Shown: one piece after another, positions 9,833-22,300 of the stretch
Layout: every line of letters starts with the position of its first letter
Position numbering within the stretch: position 1 is the stretch's first letter
From: Pomacea canaliculata
Taxonomy: Eukaryota; Mollusca; Gastropoda; Architaenioglossa; Ampullariidae
Length of the DNA stretch: 64,000 nucleotides
Assembly: GCF_003073045.1 (NCBI RefSeq)
Contig: NC_037602.1
Location: forward strand, 12,775,731 to 12,839,730
Reading direction: 5' to 3'
Translations under genes and position numbers: made by a program
The notes under the pieces: generated by a model
Told to the model about the DNA's origin: nothing
What the model saw: the letters and a program-made list of their open reading frames with translations, nothing else
Databases searched by the model: none

Positions 9833-12800
9833 GATCCTTTAAATGCTAGAAGTAATTTACACTTGAAAATGCCAATGGATTTGATGCTGCATGAAATAAA
9901 GCCACTACATCATGAATATTTTTTGTATTGAAAAATCCATGACTCTACCTTTGATTACAAAATTTCTTCATGAGAATACAAAACAAATCATTGATTTTTG
10001 GATCAGTGATCAGTGCAAGAAATAGTGAAATAGTGACTTAGATGTTGAAGTCATAGTTTTGTCACCAATAAAATGGTGCTGGTTTTTCTTTTATAATATA
10101 TATATATTGTCAAGGAACAAATACACAGTTAACTTAATGTCTGCATGAATTTCAAGTGCTCTCAGTCTTTGAAATAAGACAGACATTGTATGCCTTTGAT
10201 CTTTATTCAATAAAGTTTTGAAAGAAAATAGAGATTGATATAGGAAGAATGTGAAACTCTTAATGAATTTATGAATCTCATAACCGACATATTTTATGCA
10301 GACTGATGCCAGACTAGAACATTTCTTATTATTTTAATTATAGGCATTAATTATTAATTATAGTGCTTATACTGCATCCGTCCAGTCTACTGATGACCCA
10401 TGTAGGTCAAAAGACTGAACTGACCTTGGTCTTATAGATTTGGTTTGTTTTTTTTTTTTTAAGGGGGGGGGGGGGCTCAAACTTTTGCTTTGGGAGGTGA
10501 GGTTGGGAAGGTTAGAAAACTGATGATAATGTATGCAACTTGTTTTATATAGATCACTTACTCAAGGAATTAAGTCACAATTATTTGGCAATAGTGTGTA
10601 ATGGTACAATGTATTATCTTACCTGGATACTGCTCAAGCAAGGTCCATTGACAAAAACATTGTTTATGGTGAAATTTGACAATCATCCATCTTTTTAAAA
10701 TCATATGATGCTCATTGTTCATGGCCTTTACAACATGTTTTTTAGGAAACCCCTGAATGTGGCAAGTTGCTTTGAATGCTTCACATGATGACAGCAGGAA
10801 ACCTCATAGCTCATTCTTATTTTCATTGCCTCTCCTGCTATTTGTCTTTCCAATCAATGTAGCAAAGATGTTGAGACTTCACAGACCTGTCTGTGGTCCT
10901 CAAGTTCCATAACTGAAATTCATTCATGTTCTTAATAGTGAGGTTTTTCCAGCACCATTTTATTTTTTCCCCCTTTTTGAATAGTCACTCATTTGTCATT
11001 TTTATTGTCAAGATCTCATAGTAAACATAAAACAGTTAATTTTTTATTTTTACATTTGTTATAAATTCATGCAAAATTCTTTGTTTGGAAATACTATAAA
11101 TGCCATATTTTTTAGTTGATAAGCAATCAGAGTCTCTTTTCAGTCGCATCTGTCGTAGATGCTTGCTGTTGTTCACTACAGGAAGGATGGCCTTTGGATT
11201 TTGGTAGTACAGTGATGATCTACTATATCCCTTTGGGCACAGTAGGCCACACGACTTTGCCCTGGAAGCACGGAGAAGACGATTTTCATTACTTTTATTG
11301 CAGTGTTCAAACTTTCTCTAAAAATTTGTAGGTTTCTTGGTCTTATGTTTGTTTACCTGGAGAGCAGCAATAATAAAAAACAAACTTCACCCACTGTTGT
11401 CTTCACAGTCTTCAGTTATTAGCCCATCCTTGTTATACATTATACTTTTATGCAGTGCTCAGAGGGTTAAAAATCACAGAATTGTCCGATCATAAAACAG
11501 CATATCCAAATGATACCCACACATCTGGCTTTTTTTTTTTTTTTAAAAAAAAAATCCTGTACGAAAATTACAAACAGTATTTCACTTCATAAAAGACTTT
11601 TTTTCATTTGATGAAATGTTTAATGTGGTTAATCTAGCAACATTTTATCTGTTGTTCAGGTTTTTAACAAGTTTATATGTGGGGGGCAGTTTAAAAGATT
11701 TTACATAAGCCTGTGACAATGTCTTTGTAAGTCTTCATTCAGTGCTGACTTATAAACTGATTTGTCTCCTAACAGTTTCATTACAGAATATGAGAATTCC
11801 TCTCTGCCCTCCCTCAGTCCTTCCTTGTTTTTAAATAATTTTCTCTCCCAATAAATTCAGTTTCCTTGCAAGTTTGTCTTTGGAAAAGCAGGAAAGAAAG
11901 TCTTTTCTTGTATAGTACTACCATATGGAATTCTCTCTTTCTTGCATAGCATCATCGAATTGACCGAAGTGGTGTGGTTTACTTAATTATTTTGCAAGGT
12001 ATCCTGTCCTGAAATAAGTTTACAGATATATCCTCAAAAAATGTTTTCAAGTTGTTTTTTTTTTAAGATTTTATTTAGGTTTAGCAAAAGAAAAGAATGT
12101 GTGTATAGATGTATGGCACATATGTGTGATTTGAATACTCAGTCATCTAGTATGAGTGGTTTTCTTGGTTGTTTGTGTGTGTGTGTGTCAGATCTGCTTT
12201 CATAGTTCGATCAATTATAAAAACCTGTGATTTTGTGTGCCATTAACATTTTGCAACTCATACCTGTAGTATTTTGGTTTTTTCCCAATGTATAAACTCA
12301 TAAAGCATTGTTATTCAAGGATTTGTATTAAATAAAGACAAAAACTAGTCATCTTTAAGGCATTTTTTTCTGACATTGCCTTTTACGAAGGTACTTCTGA
12401 AAATGAGTATCAGCTGTTTGTAATTATAATATGCTCTAATTTATAGATTTTGTTGGGTTTTTTTTGTTTTGTTTTGCCATGTAACATGGTTGTGAAAACA
12501 TCTTATGCATATATAAATTATTGAGTGTGATAGATCTTACCATTGTTTCTCACTTTCATGCACATGGTTTGAGAGTCATGGTGTGTTATTATATCGTTTG
12601 CTATTTTCTTCGCTGCTGGTTTGGATAGTCTATCACTGCTCAGCTTAAGGTAACATTGCTTCTGCTGCAGCAATTTTTGTGTCGTCAATTTAAATACACG
12701 TATTTATTTTACGGTACCTTATTGTGTGTGGATTAACTTAGTGGGTGAGAGATCTTCCGTATTAATCCACGGTTTTCAAAAAGTAGTTAAGCGGTACACT

Positions 12801-14573
12801 TAAAGACATTTTTTTGATAGAAAACGCACGTATTGTTGCTTTTATTATGATTGTGCTTATGAGGGAGATGAGTCAAGAGGGGTTTTATGTCTATTAATCA
12901 AGGGAAGAATAGAGAGTCCAAAAGTTTCAGTATAATTTAAATAGCTGTGTTGGATAGGCTCATAAACAAGTTGCAAAAGTTATGCTTAAATTGCTTGTGT
13001 GAAGTCCCATGACTGTGGATAAGTAGGTAGATAGGCTGGTGCTGCTGACCACTTCTGAATGGTTACCATTTTTTTAATAGCAGTTCTTGTGAAGAACATA
13101 CTTCATCTGTTGCATTTAAAAAGTGTGAAAAGCTACAGAGATAACATGCAATTTAAATTGTGGATAGCCAAATAAAGGATCAGGTTTTTTTTTTTGGTTT
13201 TTTTTTTTGTGTGTGTGTGTGCATGATTGCATGATTTGGAGCATGATTAAGATCTTACATCTAAAGATCCAAATAAAACACCAGATGGGTCTGTCATTAC
13301 CCTATGCCCTATGGGGGTCTAGGTATGTGTGATTGCCGTAGTGAAGTCTTTACTACATTCTCGACTGCTCCGCCATCTATGCCGAAATAATCACGCGGTG
13401 CACTTTCATTTAATTACTAATTAACGACTCCAGCCCCCAGCGCACCATCAAAAGACAACACAACACAATTTTGAGATTTTAGTTCGTGGTCAAGATGTTA
13501 GGCTGTGACATGATATAATGAAAGTAAAATGACACTGGCTAAACTTCGGCAACAAGTGGACAGTATCAGGTGCTCTGCATAAACTTTTAAATTCACCTTT
13601 CTCAAAACGTGCATTTTGCGACAGCGGTGTATCAGAAAGCAGAGCTTTGTTACAAAGTCCCCTTTATTGCCCATCCCGGAATTTACACTGCACACTTGAT
13701 GCCTGGCCCAGTCACTAACAAAATCAGATTCACTCATCGAGATATATATGAAAATTAAAAATAGTGTGCAGTGTCTACATCACTCAAGTAAAAAATGTAT
13801 TAGTTCATAAGATCTTAATTCATCCTTACTCCGCGCTAATCATCAAAACAAATGGTGGAAATTGACGTTATAATATGGATGATATATAATGGGGAGGCAG
13901 ATTGGGACACGTACGTATATTTATAATTGATAATAGCTATAGATCTCTAGATAAGTGCGCACGCGCGTGTACCGTAGCTGTCTCGAAGGGAGGTAATCGA
14001 GAGTCACTCGAACAGTTTCCGTTTGTAGGAATGGGAGCTTGAGTGAGGCATCACCATTGACTGCCACTGATTTTCTACTTTAAATTCATTTGTATGACCT
14101 ATTTTAAATTAATATGAGAATAAGTCTTTAGCTTTACGACGTATATTGATTTGTAAAAATAATTTTCTATTTTTTTGTTGATTTTATTTTCATCGATCAA
14201 GAATCAGTGAAAACACTATTTACACACAGTTAATAACTTCAGTTATTCGTAAATTATACGAGTGGCGATTTGGCGTACAGCTTTCGATTTATACAGCAAG
14301 AATCATACGGTTATCTTGGGATAAGGAGTCAGGAGAGCTTTTCATTCATGATTTTCTTTTCAAAAATTTCTTTATTTGTTTTTAACAAATTCATGTTGAC
14401 AGCATGTTTTTTTACTTAAGTACTTTTTTAGGACTATTATTAATAGTATTTGTAGTCATGTATATTTATTAATGCAGCACCATGTTTATAAATATATATA
14501 TATATAAAGAATATCCAACTTGGATCCTTACAGATTTTGTCCCATTTTTGCATAGGAGCATCATTTAGTTGTC
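9833..14573. other. BTBD1/2 3' UTR and BTBD-JTB spacer
   Basis: Long AT-rich, T-rich stretch with polyadenylation signals at 9895 and 10209, homopolymers (poly-G near 10463, poly-T runs), and GT runs near 12174 and 13209. No conserved exon was found. GC and CpG rise around 13930-14060 (AAGTGCGCACGCGCGTG), a likely promoter for JTB. Confidence 0.55.
13930..14060 (+). promoter_or_regulatory. putative JTB promoter region
   Basis: A local CpG-richer patch in otherwise AT-rich DNA, about 550 bp upstream of the JTB start codon, with no TATA box that stands out. The call rests only on composition and position. Confidence 0.25.
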
Positions 14574-17373
14574 ATGATGTTTGTTGGCGATATGTGCAAT
14601 AAAAAACGTCTTGCACTATCAGCTGCGATCTTCACTTTGTAAGTTTGTAAAGTTATTCCCAGAAGATTTATTAAGGTGTTGTTATAATTGTAATAATGTA
14701 AACTATAATATTTTATTAATTTTTTAAAATTTTCAGATTGTTAAATCAGATGTAAGTTTGTGATGGTGGAAGTGGTAGTTGATCCTTTACAACTTCTTTT
14801 ATTTCTATTTAGTTATTATATATTACGAGTAGGGTCCACTTAAGTTATAACCTTGCATGTACAATCAGAAATAGGTATGTTTTCATTTAGGACATGGCAC
14901 TGTGATTTAGTTTTTTTAGGCTATGTATAATAAAATGCAACTTTATTAATCCACAGGGCAATTCCAGATAGTGTTCGTACTAGTAATATATAGAGATAAT
15001 ATATACTTGTTGCAATAATTTCTCTCTCACACACACATACATGCACATACACATTTCCAGTAACAGTAGATACAGTTGTTGAAATGAGGTCACCTAGGGT
15101 AGTACAAGATCCCTGCCAGTAGAGTTGATGAAGTACATGGCACATGTGAATGACATTAATAAGGAAATGTATGATAAATGTGTTGATTATCAAAATACTT
15201 ATGCCCAAAGACTTTCTTTTGGAAAATAGTAATGTAGTAATTAGAATCTCTATTCATAGGTTTTGTAGTGACTGCACACGTGTATGGTATTGTAACATGG
15301 GTAGTGTATTTGCTTTTAGAGAGTCTAGGCTGCAGTTTATAACTAATATGCATATGCAGAAGACAATTTTCTTAATTTGTTTTATGTGAAGTGTCAGCTG
15401 GTCAGTTATCTCTTTTTCATTTACTGCTAACTGTGAAGTCATTTGAAGCAGAAAAGTAACCAGCTGTGAATTTCTTTATCTTAGGGTGGTGATTGTTACT
15501 GTTGCCCTTCGCAGTCATTGGTCCTACACAGCCCAGCTAGAACAACAGCTCTTGGCACACAAAGGTAGTAATATAGATTGTCAGGTAGGGTTCAGTGTTT
15601 GACAGAAGGGATATCTTGCCCTATCCTTGATGCATATTCTGTGCTACTGTGTACATTGTTTTAGTACGTGTATGCATGAACGCACCCTACCCCTTCCCCT
15701 CCAACACAACACACACATAAAATGATGCTTAGAAAATACAGCATAATCCTCAGTCTTTGTGCCTCTTATTGAGGATGGTGATGGCTGCAGGCATGTATTT
15801 CTTTCCGCAAATGGCACTTCTTATGGCTATGTCATCTGCATGGAGTCTTTAATGTGAAATTAGAGTCAACATTTTAGAGTAATGTTGTTAATGGTAAGCT
15901 CATCGATTTACATAGAAAAAAGGACAGGGGTAAATTTGTACCACTTTGCTAGGTGTCTTAACTTCACTGATTTTAGCAGTAGTCTTGGTTTGGCAAGAGG
16001 CTACACAAGCAGCTGTAGTCTGTTGAGAACTATGGCAAGTTTTAGTCTTAATTTCCAGACGTTATTCTTTTTTATATGCTGGATGTAAAGAAAATTGTTT
16101 TTTAAACTGTGATAAGCACCGCACACATAGTAATGTACTACACATGCTTTATTCTGTGACATCTTCATTCATTATACACAAAGTAAACTAAGTCTAAGTA
16201 TCAGAAGAGTAGTACTCATTTTTACAGTGCTAAAAAGCATTTCTGCCACCCCTTATATCCTCAGCGTAATTGAGCCGCAATACTGACTTTACTGAGAAGT
16301 GTGTTGGGTAAAATTTGTTTTTAGTAAGTGTTGCATTTAAACGTGTGTGTGTGTGCACATACATGAGGGAGAGAGGGAGATTAGGAAGAGAGAGATTTGA
16401 TATAATTTACTGTTTTATGTTTCAGCTAAAGCAAACAGCTCCTGTGGTACAGTTCAGCTGACTGTCCTTAGAGAGTGTGTTCACTGTCAACTTGAAGAAT
16501 TGGTAGGAGTTGTATGCTCAGAAATGCAGTTCTTTTTCTTCTTTATACAGTGACCAAAATAAAAATGTATTTACTTTTCATAAAGAGCTAAAAAGCTCTG
16601 AATTTTGTTTCCACAAGCAGGACTCAATGGCTGAGTGTTGTGCAGCATTTAGCTGATAAAAGATTGAAAGAAATTTGAAAGCAATTCATGTAAAAAATTT
16701 GTAAGTAGATGGGTACACCCTTAAAAATTGCTTCTTTCCTCTTTTAGCGAAATGAAGAACCATATTGCATGGAAACTGGCTTCAAAGAATGGGTCAGATG
16801 TGCCGATGGCCGAGAGGTCTACAACTGGTGAGTAATACTTATTGATCAGGGGATTTTTTTTTTTTTTTTAATTTTGTGGAGGTTTTTTGGGCTTATAATT
16901 GTGGATAAAAATTATTATCAAATGCAAGAGTGACAGCATGGCACTTTTAAAAAATCATGAAAAAAATACTTAAGAAGATAGCATCTTTTCTGAAAATATA
17001 ATTGTGCAATACGTAACAATTATTGGTAATTTAGGTAATGTATGATAAATTAGATAATTTACTCCTCTTCAAGGTGGTAATAGGATTTCCCTTTTCTTTT
17101 AACATTAGTCTTATGATATTGTTATTTTTAATTTGAATTTGATACATTTTAGAGCAAAATGAAGTTACCCTCAGTGAAACGGATATTTTGGGTTTTCTTA
17201 CATTTTTAAGGTGTGATATCACTCCTGCTGTGGAGGAGCGAACTTTCTGGATTTTTGAACTGTGTACCTTCATCATTGGTGCCGCATCATATACAGTTGT
17301 ATATTTAAGGCAACGTAAAAATGACCAGTTGTTGATGGACAAAATTAACCGACAGATAGGCCTTACAACATAA
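14574..17373 (+). CDS. JTB: protein JTB (jumping translocation breakpoint) homologue
   Basis: Small type I membrane protein; human JTB is linked to cytokinesis and mitochondrial function (family knowledge). Five exons with consistent GT-AG borders: 14574-14638, 15485-15564, 16426-16502, 16748-16827 and 17211-17373, giving 154 residues against 146 in human. Residues 14-30 are a hydrophobic signal peptide (LALSAAIFTLVVIVTVAL). The extracellular part has the family cysteine pattern (ECVHCQLEE, PYCMETGFKEWVRC, NWCDI). The C-terminal block EERTFWIFELCTFIIGA plus LRQRKNDQLLMDKINRQI matches human EQRLFWKFEG, the membrane span and IRQRQLDRKALEKVRKQIESI. The donor in exon 2 must be AAAG|GTAGTA at 15564, because the later GTAGGG site at 15593 would put a stop in exon 3. 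AATAAA is at 17618. No frame break is needed. Confidence 0.9.
14639..15484 (+). other. JTB intron 1
   Basis: Phase 2 GT-AG intron, AT-rich, with a short CA run near 15030. No repeat family was recognised. Confidence 0.7.
15565..16425 (+). other. JTB intron 2
   Basis: Phase 1 intron that contains a second, out-of-frame donor-like site 29 bp downstream of the one used. Otherwise nothing was recognised. Confidence 0.65.
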
Positions 17374-20277
17374 CTTTTTTTCCTTATTTGCTGTTATGGT
17401 CAGACGTTTAACTTATGTTGGCTGTGCACCTTCTTGGACCCAGCATATCATCGCTGACTTAGCAGATCGTATGGTAGACTCTCTCTTGGAACACAAGTAA
17501 CTGGCAAAAAAATTCAAAGGAGTGATACGTTAAATGTGGACCCAACACCATCCTCATTCACTCCTGATCCGTGTCGGCTACATCATCAGATCTTGATGTC
17601 CTATACAATGTCTGTCCAATAAATTCTCTACCCTTTCTTTAACAGTTTTAACCATGTGAGGGCTTTTTGTGTTTTTAAAGTTGGAGTTAACAGATCATGT
17701 TAAGGAAGTTTATCAAGTTAGAAAGTTTAACAACTAACTACACACTACATTCACAAAACTTTTTTAATACAACTGTATAATATTAAATTTGTCTTCATCT
17801 GTTTTAAGTTGACTTTTTAAATTTTGATTTTGATTACTAAATTTTAATATTAATAGTTCAATACAGAGTTTAGGGTATGGTGTAGTATGGAGTGTAGTAT
17901 TGGGCCCATTTTTCAATCTTAACCTCAATTTAGTCAGCATATATAGGTAGGTGAGAGTCGAATATATTTTAATTATTTGTATGCACAGTTTAACTGCAGT
18001 TTCTTATTGTGTGGGAATGTGTTTGTGTGTGGTATGTGCTTGAATTTTGCATGTTTGACATGTCAGCAGGATAAAGATTTTTGATCATAACATGAACTGA
18101 AAATGGTTTTTATGTGTGTGCATGCTCATACTGTATGTAAAATAATCTTGTTTTTCCCCAACCCAAAAGAAAAGTCTTCTGAACATTGATAATTTATGTT
18201 AACATTTGTGAGAAATGATTGTGTAAATGCTGAGTGACGTGCATTTTTGTGCACAGATTCCCATTTTCCCTGGCTTACTGATTTTTTAATGTTTATTTAA
18301 CTGTTTTTCAACAGTCCCATATTGATCAGCTGCTGTGCAAGTCTTTTGTAGATTAGCTGATTAGCAAGAAGTCATTGTGGTGTACAATGCATGGTGAGGA
18401 TTAATATCAGTTTTTATCTTATAGCATGTAGTAATGTACAATGCATAGCAGAGGGTCTGTCCCATTGTATTTTTTGGAGCGTATTTTCCCCTAATTCTGC
18501 ATGTTCCTTATATAGAGATAGATTTACTAGCTAGATTCAGGTTGTTTAGTGTATGAACCAAAAAATAATGTGACTCTTCCTGGTGGGGGAGGGGTAAATC
18601 AAGAAAAGTAGAATACATTTAATTTGTTTTGAACTTAGTTTTAAAAGTCCTATTTTCTTTAAACAAACACCTGGAAGGTACAGAGAAAGACAAATGTTAG
18701 ACATTATTTCCTCCATGTTCTACCAGCCATCACATGTCAACTACTGTGCAACTTCTAATTGTTTTTTTTTTTTTTGATCTGTTTCTTTTATGTGGGTACT
18801 GTTTATTGATTTGGTAGCAGTCCTATGCTCCAGTGGGCAAACAGGACTAAGAAGACTGTTTAGTAGTGATGCTACATATGCAAACATTTGGAATGAAAAT
18901 AATGCTTTCATTTCAAAGTTACACTGACAAACATTTTGTTTAAGTTATTTTTTATGTTAATTAAGATGGGTCATTTAATATATCATTTCCAGAGTTTTTC
19001 GTGTGTGAATATTTTCCTTTTGGATATTTTCTGAGTTTGGGAAATGGTCAAATTGTGAATTAAAGGTAAGGGTACTGTCAAAGTTTTTGAATGTCTGCAT
19101 TAGAAATATGCATAATCTGTATTGAATGAATCTTTGTGAAAGAAAACTTTTCTTTAAACATAAACAAAATGCCTTTTTTACCTCCTAACAGCCAATTATT
19201 TATTTTTGCATAGGAAATCTTCAAGTGTAAGATGTGTAACTGAAGCACTATTCCCCCATCCCCAACAAAAAAAAAAAGTTAAAACAGTGATAAAAAAAGC
19301 CAAGACCACTTTAGTACTCTTGCCAATTTTTGCATTCAGGCAGCCAGCTGCTTATCTGCTGGTCAGTGTTTTGATCATGTAACCAGTCTTACTGTGTATG
19401 GCACAGTAAGCATTTATCAGTGCATTAGAAAGATGATCGGATGGTCTCCAGCCTATTAGTGACTCAATCCACAGGTTCATCAATCTGTTATTCACCCTTC
19501 AGTGAAAAGTCATGAATAGAGAATCTGACCCAGTGCTGCCATCAATATTCCATTTTGAAGAAATTATTCATCTAGCAATTAATAAATTAAATGTCGTTTT
19601 GAAATATGTTTGCCCTCAGATGAGTCCTTGGGGCCACAATTCATTGCAAAAAGTATTATTTGGAAGGGATGCAGGAGTTTATTTTCCTTTCTCTTCCTTG
19701 TGAAGAGTGGTGGTACAATTCAATCGAAATTTCATATATGATTGAAATAAATATTACATGGAAAAATTGCGTGAAATTGGTTTTCCGTGTTTGTGTGTGT
19801 GGAAACATATATTTATATAAAACTAACTCGGTGTTGCCTGAATATTGTCCTGTTTCCTGACAATTTTAGAGGTCGGTGCGCTAGCGGACCAGATCAAAGG
19901 GCAGTGCGAAATGCCGCCAGCCGATCCTAATAAGTGAGAGATTAACATCGTGGTGTTGCTGGCCGCAGCGCGCTTGTTCACCCCACTCCTTATCTTGTAC
20001 TTACCTTGTTCATTGAGTACCCTTTAAATGACAGTTCTCAAAATTTGTTTTTCCCAACAGTTTTTGTTTTAAACTTTGGAGCCACTTGGAACATTACAAG
20101 TAGTATAAACGCTAAAACAATCACGGTGTAGAGCAAAATACATAAACCATAGTCTACAACAAAAACGAATAGTTATGCAAAGTTGTGGCTAAGTGAAAAA
20201 ACGGTGTGAATTTTGTGTAACTCAAGCAGAACCACTGTTATCTCTCTCCACACACGCATATCAGAACACTTTTGCTT
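17374..20277. other. JTB 3' UTR and intergenic DNA
   Basis: AATAAA at 17618-17623 probably ends the JTB transcript. The rest is T-rich, with short direct repeats (GTACAATGCAT near 18382 and 18433) and no exon that I recognise. Confidence 0.55.
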
Positions 20278-20595
20278 TACCGTGTTTCTCCGAAAGTAAG
20301 CCCTAGAATGATTTTTCAGGATGCTTGTGATAGCCCCTCCACAATAAAGCTAATCGTCAGCCAGACGGGCGGATTTTGTTCTTCCGTTTAAACGCGAACG
20401 GACGCATTCAATTGTAGTGATATCAAGACATAAACAACGTTATGAGTTATGATGATGCTTCAGAAGATGACTGTATTTGAATAAATGTACATTTTCGTAC
20501 ATTAAAAAATAAGATCCCACGAAAATGTGCCCTAGTACCTCTTTAGGAGCAAAATTTAATATGAGACCGGTCTTGTTTTCGAGGGAAAGACGGTA
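20278..20595. mobile_element. non-autonomous DNA element with TACCGT ends
   Basis: The left end reads TACCGTGTTTCTCCGAAAGT; the inverted right end reads TACCGTCTTTCCCTCGAAAAC, an imperfect terminal inverted repeat of about 22 bp. The same type of end (CCGAAAATAAG followed by GGGCTTATTTTCGG) is common in small animal DNA transposons, which supports the call. The interior contains no intact transposase. Any target duplication is no longer than TA. Confidence 0.6.
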
Positions 20596-22040
20596 TTTGC
20601 AATTTTGTTTCTCGAAACTCACATTGCATATCTAACTGTTTCAGCACGAACGTGTATAGAAGTTCATGGTTTCAGTGATGTCTGATGATCTAGCTGCTAT
20701 AATGTTTATGATGTTATGCTGTGTGGATGTCTGATCTAGCTCTTTTTGTGTTTGTTATGTTGTGCTGTTTGGATATGGTTTAGTTGGGGGTCTGATGGTC
20801 TAGCCACACATTTTGTTTGAGCATTACTTCCAGACCATCAAAGTCCAGCTCAAATCGCTTTACAAAGAAAAAATATAAACACACAGACCTAATAATAACA
20901 ATGGTCTAACAACAGAGTTCATCGTTTATGTCATCAGCATAAATCCCTTCTCTACAGCTCAGTACCATTGCCAAAATATTAATTTCTAGCCTTCTCTTCG
21001 TCTTTTGATTGTTGTTTTATTTGCAACTGTGATTTGTAGTTGGTAGTATCAGTGTTGGCGGTGGCAGCAACGACATATAGTTTTTTTTTTTTTGGCACAC
21101 ACGCGACTGCCTAGGAGGTGGCATCAACACAGTGGCAGCACGGACGTTAAAATAAGTTTGAGGTGGCAGCTGTGAAGAACATGGATGAACCAGGATGCAG
21201 GATTGTAGACAAGATATCAGAGAATCAAGTCCGCGCTTGTTGACTGAAGGAGATCCACAATCTAAAGCAGCGGGGAAAATGTTGGGAGGAAAATAAGAGG
21301 TAGAGCAGAAAGCTTTGAACAGCTGAAGCGTAGTGGAGAATTAATTCAGCACACGAAAACAGCGGAGTCGAGATGGCGCAGATATGGCGTTTAAGATCGT
21401 TAGACGATGAGTTATGTATTATTTACATAAGCTCATAATTAAACAGCTTTACTTCGAACTGTTTCAATTTGTTCTCTTTCATACACCTTTTTCTGCAATA
21501 TATACGTCATTTAATTAGAAATTGTGAATAAATTCTTGCAATTTGGCCATTTCTCACACCAACCCACAGTGCTGATGTTAGAGAGCAAAGTTAGCTATCT
21601 TAAGTACACAAGACCTTTACCAAAAGACTATGGTAGTGGGTGTGACTCAGCCAACCTGCTGAAGGCTTCTGGTAGGGTTGGGCTGAGTGGGAAATATCTT
21701 GGCTCTCCGCACCAGAAATTCGGGTGAGTGCTGGAATGAGAAGAAGAGGGTGGGGGCAAAAGTCTGGTTGAGGCAGAGTGCTGAACCTGCAGCGAGCAAG
21801 AGTTGTGTGTGATTCTCGTGCGGTGGCTCCTCGAGGTTGGCTGCGTGTAGCTATTAAGACCACCATTAAAGAACCAGAAAAACTCATGTTATCTATATTT
21901 TAATACTTGAAGGACTAGGCGTTCAAGTTTCATGACATCAAACTAAAGGTATGCAAATCATTTCTTTCTTTCTTTTGTAAAGGTCTTCTTTCTTTCGATA
22001 CAGATTATTAGATGGAAAGAGCTGTCTGTACTGATAGGTT
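20596..22040. other. intergenic, nothing recognised
   Basis: Mixed unique-looking sequence with a poly-T run near 21080. No coding exon or repeat family could be supported. Confidence 0.5.
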
Positions 22041-22300
22041 GTAACGATATAGATAGCTTTAGATAGAGGATCGGTATCCGTGACAGAAAGCACGCATACC
22101 AGGTGGTTCGATACCCGTGTGGCACAAAGTGCTCCTTCCCATCGTCCATCCCACTGACACCAGGGTTAGGAAGATTTCCTAGTCTTTACAAGGTTGGAGA
22201 AAAAACCCAGCAACGCAACCAGCATTGCCTGACCACCACCCCCCCCCCCCAAAAAAAAAAAACAAACAAAAAAAAACAACAGCCAAAAAACAAAACTCCG
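22041..22300 (+). mobile_element. possible tRNA-derived SINE
   Basis: GGTTCGATACC at 22105-22115 fits the RNA polymerase III B box exactly, and the sequence about 200 bp downstream ends in a C run followed by an A-rich tail (22228-22300). The upstream A box is poorly preserved and no target duplication was found. It does not share the body of the SINE copies at 42 and 60 kb. Confidence 0.35.

Noticed and set aside
13498-13737. Minus-strand 79-codon frame near the JTB promoter as a divergent gene
   Set aside because: No recognisable family, no splice-site or conservation support; kept out of the gene list.
15565-15593. Later JTB exon 2 donor (CAG|GTAGGG at 15593)
   Set aside because: Better consensus match, but it puts a stop codon in exon 3; the donor at 15564 restores the conserved frame.
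22105-22115. Possible tRNA gene from a perfect B box
   Set aside because: No paired acceptor stem or anticodon arm around it; more likely a SINE head.
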